This document shows, in pieces, positions 26,910 to 34,809 of a DNA stretch of 64,000 nucleotides. A program made the translations under genes and the position numbers. Positions within the stretch are counted from its first letter, which is position 1. Each line of letters begins with the position of its first letter. The stretch spans positions 62,001-126,000 of the forward strand of contig CAWJPA010000006.1 of assembly GCA_963844655.1 (NCBI GenBank). Direction: 5' to 3'. Source of the DNA: JASHPR01 sp963844655. Its GTDB lineage: Bacteria; Actinomycetota; Actinomycetes; Streptosporangiales; Streptosporangiaceae. The notes under the pieces are model-generated. The model was not told the DNA's origin. It saw only the letters and a program-made list of their open reading frames with translations, and made no database searches.

Positions 26910-27338
26910 ATGACCGACTCCATCGTGGTGGGCGGGCACCGTCGGCTTCGCCCGTTCAACACCAAGGACACCTATCCCGAGCAGAACCTGTCCAACGATC
27001 TGTGCCAAGGCGTGGTGGCCGGTAACACCGTCTATCTGCGTGGCCAGGTCGCCCAAGACCTCGAGACCCGTGAGTCTGTCGCGGTCGGTGATGTTGCCGC
27101 GCAGACCCACAAGACTGTCGACAACATCGAGATGCTGCTGGCCGAGGCAGGTGCCTCTCTTGAGCACATCGTGACCGCGACCGTGTACCTGACTGACGTG
27201 CGCTATCGCGAGGACGTCTACCGGGTCCTGGGCGAACGGCTCAAGGGCGTCTACTACGCCTCTACCGGCCTGATCGTCTGCGCCCTGGCCCGCCCGGAGT
27301 GGGTCGTGGAGGTCACGGTCACGGCGGTTCTGCCGTGA
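26910..27338 (+). CDS. RidA-family protein (YjgF/YER057c/UK114)
   Basis: A 142-residue RidA-fold protein: GVVAGNTVYLRGQVAQDLET, NIEMLLAEAGASLEHIVTAT, VYLTDVRYREDVYRVLGERL, and a C-terminal LIVCALARPEWVVEVTVTAV containing the arginine expected at the active site. RidA proteins hydrolyse reactive enamine/imine intermediates; subfamilies act in amine or pyrimidine catabolism. ATG 26910 follows GGGAAGTGAG. Its stop overlaps the start of the DUF1028 gene (GTGA), so the two are coupled. Confidence 0.9.
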   Translation: MTDSIVVGGHRRLRPFNTKDTYPEQNLSNDLCQGVVAGNTVYLRGQVAQDLETRESVAVGDVAAQTHKTVDNIEMLLAEAGASLEHIVTATVYLTDVRYREDVYRVLGERLKGVYYASTGLIVCALARPEWVVEVTVTAVLP

Positions 27339-28009
27339 CGTTCTCCCTTGCCGCCCGATGCCGTCGCACGGGCATGTTTGGTGTGATCGTCACCTCCTCG
27401 AGCCCGGCGGTTGCTGCCCGGTGTGCCCAGGCACGGGCCGGCGTCGGCGCTGCCTGCACGCAGAACGTCACCGACCCCTCTCTTGGTCACCGGCTCCTGG
27501 ATGCGCTGGCGACCGGCCTGGACGCCCAAAAGGCGCTGGACCGCGTTGTCGCCGAGGCCCCGTACGCCGAGTTCCGCCAGCTGAGCGTCGTCGACATCAA
27601 CGGCAATACGGCGGCGTACAGCGGTGAGCGGACTCTCGGCCGGTACCGCACCGCTCAAGGCCCTAACGTCGTTGCCGCCGGCAATCTCCTCGCCGACGAT
27701 GCCGTACCCCAGGCCATGGTCGACGCGTTCGCAGCCGACCCCGAAGCGCACCTGGGCGACCGATTGCTGGCCGCTCTCATCGCAGGACGCGCCGCGGGGG
27801 GTGAGGAAGGCCCCGTGCACTCCTGCGGTGTAGTCGTCGTCGACAAGGTCTCCTGGCCCGTCACCGACCTGCGAGTGGACTGGAGCGAGGACCCGATCAG
27901 CGACCTGGCCGAAGCCTGGGCGGTGTGGAAACCGCAGGCTGAGGATTACGTCGCCCGAGCGCTGAACCCGGGCACGGCACCGTCCTACGGTGTGCCCGGT
28001 GACCTCTGA
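27335..28009 (+). CDS. DUF1028 family protein (Ntn-hydrolase-like)
   Basis: A 224-residue protein with the DUF1028 pattern: an N-terminal TFSLAARCRRTGMFGVIVTS, then CTQNVTDPSLGHRLLDAL, then AAGNLLADDAVPQAMVDAF and a C-terminal ISDLAEAWAVWKPQAEDYV. The fold is related to Ntn hydrolases; the activity has not been established. GTG 27335 overlaps the RidA stop by 4 bases. RidA plus DUF1028 is a recurring pair in bacteria, suggesting joint action on an amide or imine product. It converges on the kinase gene with a 4-base gap. Confidence 0.85.
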   Translation: MTFSLAARCRRTGMFGVIVTSSSPAVAARCAQARAGVGAACTQNVTDPSLGHRLLDALATGLDAQKALDRVVAEAPYAEFRQLSVVDINGNTAAYSGERTLGRYRTAQGPNVVAAGNLLADDAVPQAMVDAFAADPEAHLGDRLLAALIAGRAAGGEEGPVHSCGVVVVDKVSWPVTDLRVDWSEDPISDLAEAWAVWKPQAEDYVARALNPGTAPSYGVPGDL

Positions 28010-28013
28010 CGCC

Positions 28014-31000
28014 CTACCTGTGGAAGCGTATGGCCTGCATGATGTGGCTGGATCCGTGGTGTCCGGGTTCGGATGCGCCGTCGATGGCGTACAGGGTGTT
28101 GCCGATGACGGCCACGCCCATTCCGTGTCGGGGCTGGGCGAGGTTGGGCAGTGTGGACCAGGTCTTGGTGGCCAGGTTGTAGGCCCGGACGGTGCTGAAG
28201 ACGCTGAACAGGTTTTCACCGCCGAAGGTGATCAGCTGGCCGCCGATGACGGCCGCGCCGAGGTCGCTGTCGGCGACCGGCAGGGGGGTCAGCTGGGTCC
28301 ACTGGCCGGTCGCCGGGTCGAAGCGCTGCACCGCCTTGGTGTTCAAGGAGACGTTGAGATTGCGCCCGCCGACGGTGTACAGGTAGGTTCCGTCCGTCGC
28401 GGCCGCCAGGTGATCGCCCGGGACCGGAATGGCGGGGGCGTCGGTCCAGGTTTTGCCGTCGTAAATCTCTGTGGGCTTGACCAGCTGCTCGGATCGGCCG
28501 CCGGTGCGCCCGCCCACGACGACGATCTTGCCGTCTACCACCGCTGCCGCGCCGGCGGCCCGCGCATGATGGAGTGCAGGGCCCTCGACCCACCGGCCTT
28601 TGGCCCGGTCCAGAATCAGCACGTGATCCGAGACGGCGGCCTCCATATTGCTGCCCTGGGGCAGGAAGCCACCGATCACCCATAGCTGGTCCCGGTAGGT
28701 CACCATCATCGCGTGATGCAACTTGAAGGGCAGGTCCGGGCCGGGGCCCCAGGTACGGACCGTCGGGTCGTAGTACTCGGTCTTGTTCGTGGCCTGATCA
28801 GGGCCAAGCAGGCCACCGGCCGTCCAGATCCGGCCATCCAGCACCGCCGCGGGCAGCTGCTGCACCGCGAACGGCGAATTACGTGCTAGCCACCAGCTCC
28901 TGGCCACCTCAAGGGCCGGCGCTGGTACGGGCGCGACGAAGGCCTGCATGATGTGGCTGGATCCGTGGTGTCCGGGTTCGGATGCGCCGTCGATGGCGTA
29001 CAGGGTGTTGCCGATGACGGCCACGCCCATTCCGTGTCGGGGCTGGGCGAGGTTGGGCAGTGTGGACCAGGTCTTGGTGGCCAGGTTGTAGGCCCGGACG
29101 GTGCTGAAGACGCTGAACAGGTTTTCACCGCCGAAGGTGATCAGCTGGCCGCCGATGACGGCCGCGCCGAGGTCGCTGTCGGCGACCGGCAGGGGGGTCA
29201 GCTGGGTCCACTGGCCGGTCGCCGGGTCGAAGCGCTGCACCGCCTTGGTGTTCAAGGAGACGTTGAGATTGCGCCCGCCGACGGTGTACAGGTAGGTTCC
29301 GTCCGTCGCGGCCGCCAGGTGATCGCCCGGGACCGGAATGGCGGGGGCGTCGGTCCAGGTTTTGCCGTCGTAAATCTCTGTGGGCTTGACCAGCTGCTCG
29401 GATCGGCCGCCGGTGCGCCCGCCCACGACGACGATCTTGCCGTCTACCACCGCTGCCGCGCCGGCGGCCCGCGCATGATGGAGTGCAGGGCCCTCGACCC
29501 ACCGGCCTTTGGCCCGGTCCAGAATCAGCACGTGATCCGAGACGGCGGCCTCCATATTGCTGCCCTGGGGCAGGAAGCCACCGATCACCCATAGCTGGTC
29601 CCGGTAGGTCACCATCATCGCGTGATGCAACTTGAAGGGCAGGTCCGGGCCGGGGCCCCAGGTACGGACCGTCGGGTCGTAGTACTCGGTCTTGTTCGTG
29701 GCCTGATCAGGGCCAAGCAGGCCACCGGCCGTCCAGATCCGGCCATCCAGCACCGCCGCGGGCAGCTGCTGCACCGCGAACGGCGAAACAGGCCCCAGCC
29801 GCCAGGTCCCTGCGGCCTGAGCGGGTGTGGAGGAGACAGGCGCGGAGGAGACGGGCGCGGGGGAGCCGTTGGTGCTGTTGTGCCAGATCAGCAAGCCGCC
29901 CACGACGGCGATGACCAGCACGAGTGCACCCAGGCCGACCAGCAGCCGTCGCCGGCCCGGGCGGCCCAACGACGGCGGGCCGCCAAGTGGCGCGCCGGAA
30001 GGTGGCGGGCCGGCGGGCGGCTGCTCGCGCGCAGGGCTGGGCGGAGCGGCGGGGGAGAAGGCGGTGCCAGTTGGCTGGGGAGGCGTGTCGTGGCTGGCTG
30101 CAGCGGCGGGGTTGGTGTCGCGGCTGGGTGCGGGGGTGGGGGTGGTGACGTCGTGGCTGGATGCGGCGGCCGCGGCGGGTGCCGGGCTGGGGGGCTCGGC
30201 GGGTGCCAGGCTGGGGGGCGCGGCAGGAGCGGGGCTGGCGGGCTCGGCGACGGCGGGGCTGGCGGCCAGGACGGTGGCAGTGCGTGGGACGGCGGAGGCG
30301 GCGCCGAGCAGGGCGGCGCGGGTGGCGTGGACGAATTCGCGGCAGGTGGCGTAGCGGTCGCCTGGGTCCTTGGCCAGGACTTTGCTCATGACCTGGTCGA
30401 TGCCGGGGGGCAGGGCCGGCTGCAGTGAGCTGGGGAGGGTGGGCATTTCTTCCACGTGAGCCCAGATGACGGCGGCGTCGATGTCTTTGGCGAAGGGCAC
30501 CCGGCCGGTCAGGCATTCATACAGCACACATCCCAGCGAGTAGATGTCGGCCCGGCCATCGGTTGGCTGGCTCCTGATCTGTTCAGGGGCGATGTAGTCG
30601 ATGGTGCCCATGAACTCACCGGTCGCGGTCAGCCCGCTGCGCGAGGCGGCGTGCTTGCTGATGCCAAAGTCGGTCAGGTAGACGTGATCGGGCTCGTCGT
30701 CGTCATCGGAGCCGTGCTCGATCAGAATGTTGCCCGGCTTGACGTCGCGGTGCACCAGCCCGTGCCGGTGCGCGGTATCGAGCGCCCGGCCCGCCTGGCT
30801 GATCAGCAACAGCGCCTGATCGGGCGCGATCGCCTCGTGGTTCTTGAGCACCGCGCGCAGGTCCGCGCCGGAGACATAACGCATCGCGATGAACAGCAGA
30901 TCCTCATGCGAGCCCATGTCATAGATCGGGATCACATTCGGATGATTCAGCGACGCCGCGATCCGCGACTCCTTCAGAAACCGGGTCCGGAACGCATCGT

Positions 31001-31154
31001 TGGTCGCGAGCTCGGGGGCGAGCACCTTGAGCGCCACCGTGCTGCCCAGCCGCGGATTCTCGGCCTCATACACCACGCTCATCCCGCCCCGGCCCAGCAC
31101 ACCCTGCAGCCGGTAACCCGCCAGCTCATCTCCCACCATCGGCAGTGAGGGCAT
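28014..31154 (-). CDS. Membrane Ser/Thr protein kinase with two tandem Kelch beta-propellers
   Basis: About 1046 residues. Residues ~8-285 are a PknB-like kinase: glycine loop GRGGMSVVYE (21-30), ATP lysine K43, HRDVKPGN (135-142), DFG (162-164), and GTIDYIAPEQ. A Pro/Ala/Ser linker leads to a membrane helix (VGLGALVLVIAVVGGLLIWH), then two extracellular Kelch domains of ~282 residues each. Each has six blades with GG-type repeats (RIWTAGG, LWVIGG, IVVVGG, LYTVGG, LITFGG, LYAIDG), so each could close as a complete propeller. The two domains are identical because their DNA is duplicated. I start at ATG 31154 (MPSLPMVGDELAGYR). Likely an envelope-signal receptor; the ligand is unknown. Confidence 0.88.
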   Translation of the reverse strand: MPSLPMVGDELAGYRLQGVLGRGGMSVVYEAENPRLGSTVALKVLAPELATNDAFRTRFLKESRIAASLNHPNVIPIYDMGSHEDLLFIAMRYVSGADLRAVLKNHEAIAPDQALLLISQAGRALDTAHRHGLVHRDVKPGNILIEHGSDDDDEPDHVYLTDFGISKHAASRSGLTATGEFMGTIDYIAPEQIRSQPTDGRADIYSLGCVLYECLTGRVPFAKDIDAAVIWAHVEEMPTLPSSLQPALPPGIDQVMSKVLAKDPGDRYATCREFVHATRAALLGAASAVPRTATVLAASPAVAEPASPAPAAPPSLAPAEPPSPAPAAAAASSHDVTTPTPAPSRDTNPAAAASHDTPPQPTGTAFSPAAPPSPAREQPPAGPPPSGAPLGGPPSLGRPGRRRLLVGLGALVLVIAVVGGLLIWHNSTNGSPAPVSSAPVSSTPAQAAGTWRLGPVSPFAVQQLPAAVLDGRIWTAGGLLGPDQATNKTEYYDPTVRTWGPGPDLPFKLHHAMMVTYRDQLWVIGGFLPQGSNMEAAVSDHVLILDRAKGRWVEGPALHHARAAGAAAVVDGKIVVVGGRTGGRSEQLVKPTEIYDGKTWTDAPAIPVPGDHLAAATDGTYLYTVGGRNLNVSLNTKAVQRFDPATGQWTQLTPLPVADSDLGAAVIGGQLITFGGENLFSVFSTVRAYNLATKTWSTLPNLAQPRHGMGVAVIGNTLYAIDGASEPGHHGSSHIMQAFVAPVPAPALEVARSWWLARNSPFAVQQLPAAVLDGRIWTAGGLLGPDQATNKTEYYDPTVRTWGPGPDLPFKLHHAMMVTYRDQLWVIGGFLPQGSNMEAAVSDHVLILDRAKGRWVEGPALHHARAAGAAAVVDGKIVVVGGRTGGRSEQLVKPTEIYDGKTWTDAPAIPVPGDHLAAATDGTYLYTVGGRNLNVSLNTKAVQRFDPATGQWTQLTPLPVADSDLGAAVIGGQLITFGGENLFSVFSTVRAYNLATKTWSTLPNLAQPRHGMGVAVIGNTLYAIDGASEPGHHGSSHIMQAIRFHR
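28032..28878 (-). repeat. Direct repeat copy B: C-terminal Kelch propeller
   Basis: An 847-bp unit that appears base-for-base identical to 28941-29787 at an offset of 909 bases (303 codons, in frame). It encodes the second propeller of the kinase. All four pairs of ORFs compared between the copies gave identical translations. Confidence 0.9.
28941..29787 (-). repeat. Direct repeat copy A: first Kelch propeller
   Basis: The partner of the unit at 28032-28878. The 62-bp spacer (28879-28940) encodes a short linker, FVAPVPAPALEVARSWWLAR, joining the two propellers. Absence of synonymous differences implies very recent duplication, ongoing conversion, or an assembly artefact. Confidence 0.9.
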
Positions 31155-31584
31155 CACATCACTCCGCTCAGAAAATCTCGGGAGCCCGAAATACCATCGG
31201 GCCGACGACGGGGTCAGCCGCTGGCGGGAGGAGATGCCACTGGCGCGGTTCGGCGCTGTCAATGCCGTAATTGCCGTCAGCCATGCCGGGTCGCATATCC
31301 AGCTCCCCCCCGGGAGATTGGGCTGGAAGTAGTGTACGTGTACGGCACGGTTTGCACTATGGCCTGATGGGGGCCCTGCTACCGGCACGGGGGGTCCGCA
31401 CGCGCCGTGGATGGCGCGGCACCAGGCCTCGTGCAGCGGGCCAACCGCTAAGTTATGAGGCCGGTGATCTGTGCGGATGGCCTGGGCGGGAACTTGCGCA
31501 TGGCATACCCAGGCGTCTCCCGGGCAGACGCTAGTGCATACGGTGGCACGGGCCACGTGACTGTGCAGAGGCGCGGACGCTTAG
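31155..31584. other. Intergenic region between divergent kinase and GntR genes
   Basis: About 430 bases without a credible gene. It must carry the promoters of the leftward kinase and rightward GntR regulator. A GTAC-GT-GTAC motif near 31335-31344 is the only symmetric element I noticed; I do not assign it. Confidence 0.5.
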
Positions 31585-32310
31585 GTGGTAGGCGAAGTGC
31601 AGACTGGCCAGCAGGCGCAGCGGAAGTCCTTGGCGCATGAATATGTGGCCGAGCAACTGCGCCGGGAGATAGCGCTGGGCCTGTTCACCGCGCGGGGTTC
31701 GATGCCCTCGGTGCGTGAGCTCGCGTCGGTTTTCGGAGTTGGGATCATGACCGTGCACCGCGCCATCGGCATCCTGGAGTCCCAGGCTCTAGTGACGAGC
31801 AGGCGCGGCCGCGGGGGAGGCACCTTCGTCATCGCTGCTACAGGCGATGACGAAGGCACCAGGCAGTTGCGGGACATGGGCCGCCGAGACCGCCGCGTGA
31901 TCGAGGAAGCGCTTGTGTGCCGGCTGGAACTCGAGCCCCAAGCAGCGGCGTGGGCGGCGCGCCGCCGTTCCGCAGCCGACCTGACGTCCATGCGCGAGGT
32001 GCTCGACCGCGCAGCGGCAACCAATGATGGTGTTGAGTTCACCCAGCTTGACGCCCGGTTCCATAGTCGTATCGTGCAGGCGGCCAGGAACCGCTTCTTC
32101 GCCGAGGCGCTGGAGCGGGCCAGAGCCGAGTTGTGCGTTGCCGCCGTGCTACTGCCCTCTACCCCTATGTGGCGGCAGCGCAGCCACGCCGGCCATGAAC
32201 ACATCTTCGCCGCGGTAAAGCTCGCAGACGCCGAACGAGCCGCTCAGCTGACCGCGCGCCACATTCAGTACTCGGTCGCCAGCGTCCGCGCCCTGCTGCG
32301 CTCGCTGTGA
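31585..32310 (+). CDS. GntR-family regulator, FadR/FCD subfamily
   Basis: About 241 residues: a GntR winged helix (LAHEYVAEQLRREIALGLFT, then SVRELASVFGVGIMTVHRAI, then SRRGRGGGTFV) and a helical FCD ligand domain with the expected FTQLDARFHSRIVQAARNRF and HEHIFAAVKLADAERAAQL metal/ligand residues (D and three H). FCD domains usually bind small carboxylates with a metal ion. The start is GTG 31585 or GTG 31597; ribosome sites are weak for both. No catabolic operon follows directly, so the target is unclear, though the APC permease at 32983 is a candidate. Confidence 0.88.
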   Translation: MVGEVQTGQQAQRKSLAHEYVAEQLRREIALGLFTARGSMPSVRELASVFGVGIMTVHRAIGILESQALVTSRRGRGGGTFVIAATGDDEGTRQLRDMGRRDRRVIEEALVCRLELEPQAAAWAARRRSAADLTSMREVLDRAAATNDGVEFTQLDARFHSRIVQAARNRFFAEALERARAELCVAAVLLPSTPMWRQRSHAGHEHIFAAVKLADAERAAQLTARHIQYSVASVRALLRSL

Positions 32311-32359
32311 ATTGGCGCGACGCGTCGCTGGACCATGCCGACGGCCCCTCGACGATCCG

Positions 32360-32770
32360 CTCGTGCGTGTAGTCATCGACGGAGTACGTGGCGTGCGCGG
32401 TGTCTTGCACCTGCCAGACGACCACGGCGGCGATCTCTATCGGGTTGCCGTCCGTGCCGCGGTACCGGCCGAACAACTGGACCACATGCGGGCGGCCGGG
32501 CACGACAGCGGCGAGGCCCCTGAGCACCAGGGCGCCGGCCACCAGGACCAGGGCGCCTAGCCGTACCAGGGCCGTCGCCGTGTCGCCGCTGAAACGGCCG
32601 GCCAGCCAGATCAGGGCAGCCCCGGCGATCAAAACGGCGAGCCCTAGCACCAGCATTCGTATGCCAGGCAGGAACTGGGCGCTGCGCTCGGACGCCTGCT
32701 GGCCGGAGAGCTGGTTCCGCTCTGCGGCCCGAAACGCATGGCGCCCAGAGAGGCACCCGCGGACAGGCAA
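32360..32770 (-). pseudogene. SPFH/band-7 protein gene remnant with internal deletion
   Basis: The leftward frame encodes the N-terminal membrane helices of an SPFH (stomatin-like) protein (MLVLGLAVLIAGAALIWLAG), then AAVVPGRPHVVQLFGRYRGT. At about 32455 it jumps straight to DGNPIEIAAVVVWQVQDTAH and VDDYTH. In intact relatives roughly 45 residues separate these two segments, and ~180 residues follow. After ~32360 the frame runs into the antisense of the GntR gene. Internal deletion plus 3' truncation marks a pseudogene. Confidence 0.7.
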
Positions 32771-32982
32771 GCAGACATGGGTGACCGGGAAACGTGACCA
32801 CTCTTGCCCTGCCGGACCTCACCCGTGCGGTCCTTGCACATTCGAACCTTGCCAAAGCGACGCTTACCGCGGCGATCCTCCGTGGCGCGGGTGATATTGG
32901 CGGGAAGCTCGGGAGCGGCGGCGATCCCGCGTTTAGCGTGTCTCACAGCACGAACTGGTGACTCCTAGGTAGGAGGTGGGTC

Positions 32983-34548
32983 ATGGCCGTCGTTACTCCC
33001 AGTCTGCAGCCAGTGGAAGAGTCCAGGGACAAGGGCCTCAAGACCGGCGCCCTCGGTCTGGTGTCCAGCGTTGTCATAGGGGTCGCCTCGACCGCGCCCG
33101 CCTACAGCCTGGCCGCGACGCTGTTCTTCGTGGTGGCGGCCGTCGGGTTGAAGTCTCCGCTGGTCGCGGCGCTCGCGTTCGTGCCCATGCTGCTGTGCTC
33201 AATCGGCTTCAGCGAGCTGAACAAGGCCGACCCCGACTGCGGGACCACGTTCATCTGGTCTACCCGGGCGTTCGGGCCGAAGACCGGCTGGGCCGGCGGC
33301 TGGGCAGTCGTGGCGTCCGATGTCCTGGTCATGGCCAGCCTGGCCCAGGTGGCCGGGCAGTATCTGTTCTTCTTGTTTCAGGGACCGAGCAGCGCGATTG
33401 GGGCCAACGCCTCCAGCGGCTGGGTGCTGCTGGTCGGCATCCTGTGGATCGTCGCGATGACCTATATCTGCTACCGCGGCATCGAGGTATCGGCCAACTT
33501 CCAGAAGGTGCTGCTGTCCGTCGAGCTCGTGATGCTGCTGGCCCTGTCGGTAGTGGCGCTGGTCAAGGTGTTCGGCAGTCACCCGCCGCCTGGGTCGCTG
33601 CACCCGAGCCTCGGCTGGCTGTCGCTGTCGAACCTGCCCCTCTCGGCCTTCGTGTCCGGGATCATCTTGATGCTGTTCATCTACTGGGGCTGGGACACCG
33701 CCCTGTCTGTGAACGAGGAGACCGCGGACAAGTCCCGGACGCCAGGCCGGGCGGGAATCATCTCGACGATCCTGCTGCTCGTCACCTACCTGGTAGTGAT
33801 CATCGCGGTGCAGGCGTTCGCCGGGATAGGCGGCAAGGGCGTCGGGCTGACGAACCAGGCGCACCAGTTCGACGTGCTGTCGGTAACCGGGGGCGCGATT
33901 TTCGGAACCTCTGGGCTCGGCACGTTCCTGTCCCGGCTGCTGATCCTCATGGTGCTCAGCTCGGCCGCGGCCTCCACCCAAACGACGATCTTGCCGACCG
34001 CCCGAACCACGCTGTCGATGGCCGCCTACGGGGCGCTGCCCTCGTCGTTCGCCAAGATCCATCCCCGGTACCTGACCCCGACGGTGTCCACGGTCGTGAT
34101 GGGGGCCATTTCGATCGCGCTGTACATCCCGCTGAACTTCCTGTCCGGAGGTAACCCGATTGCCGACGCCGTTACTGCGATCGGGCTTTATATCGCCTTC
34201 TATTACGGCTTGACGGCCTTCTCCTGCGTCTGGTACTACCGCAGGACGCTGACGAGCAGTGCCCGCAATCTGTGGATGCGCGGCATCCTGCCGGCGCTCG
34301 GCGGGCTGATCATGTACGCGGCTGGCTTCTACAGCCTGCAGAGCGACTGGGTGGCGTTCAACAGCTACACCACCTGGACAGTCCCTGGCCTGCACTGGCA
34401 GATCGGCGGGAGCTTTATCATCGCCGCGCTGTCCGCGCTGGCCGGAGTCATCGGCTTTGTTTTCATGCGCGTGACCGCCCCCGCCTTTTTCCGTAAGCAG
34501 ACCCTGACCAGGACCACTTCCGTGCTGGTCCCTTACCCGGACCTGTGA
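32983..34548 (+). CDS. APC-family amino acid/amine permease
   Basis: A 521-residue protein with about twelve to thirteen membrane helices. Typical APC features: the first helix GLVSSVVIGVASTAPAYSLA with the small-residue unwound segment, FGPKTGWAGGWAVVASDVLV after helix 2, and a conserved YWGWDTALSVNEETADKSRT in helix 6 with its following loop. It imports amino acids or polyamines with protons or by exchange. TAGGAGG lies upstream of the ATG at 32983. It is transcribed alone; the substrate is not predictable from sequence. Confidence 0.88.
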   Translation: MAVVTPSLQPVEESRDKGLKTGALGLVSSVVIGVASTAPAYSLAATLFFVVAAVGLKSPLVAALAFVPMLLCSIGFSELNKADPDCGTTFIWSTRAFGPKTGWAGGWAVVASDVLVMASLAQVAGQYLFFLFQGPSSAIGANASSGWVLLVGILWIVAMTYICYRGIEVSANFQKVLLSVELVMLLALSVVALVKVFGSHPPPGSLHPSLGWLSLSNLPLSAFVSGIILMLFIYWGWDTALSVNEETADKSRTPGRAGIISTILLLVTYLVVIIAVQAFAGIGGKGVGLTNQAHQFDVLSVTGGAIFGTSGLGTFLSRLLILMVLSSAAASTQTTILPTARTTLSMAAYGALPSSFAKIHPRYLTPTVSTVVMGAISIALYIPLNFLSGGNPIADAVTAIGLYIAFYYGLTAFSCVWYYRRTLTSSARNLWMRGILPALGGLIMYAAGFYSLQSDWVAFNSYTTWTVPGLHWQIGGSFIIAALSALAGVIGFVFMRVTAPAFFRKQTLTRTTSVLVPYPDL

Positions 34549-34809
34549 TCCTGGCAGGCGTGGCGGTGCTCCCCACCCGGCTGCCGTCGACGGGGCACGG
34601 CCTGGGCGTGGATGCGGATTTACTCATTCGGGATGAAACTTGGCGTGCGAGGACGCAAGATGGTCCAATCGGACCTTTAGGGTTCCGGCTTCGCCGCGCC
34701 GGGGAGACGATCGCGCCGGGCCAGCCGGGAGAAACGATATGTCCTTTTCAATTCAGCCAGCCGGCCCGGGCCACGCGGGCCGGGTCCCGCCGGCCCCGGT
34801 GAACGTGCC

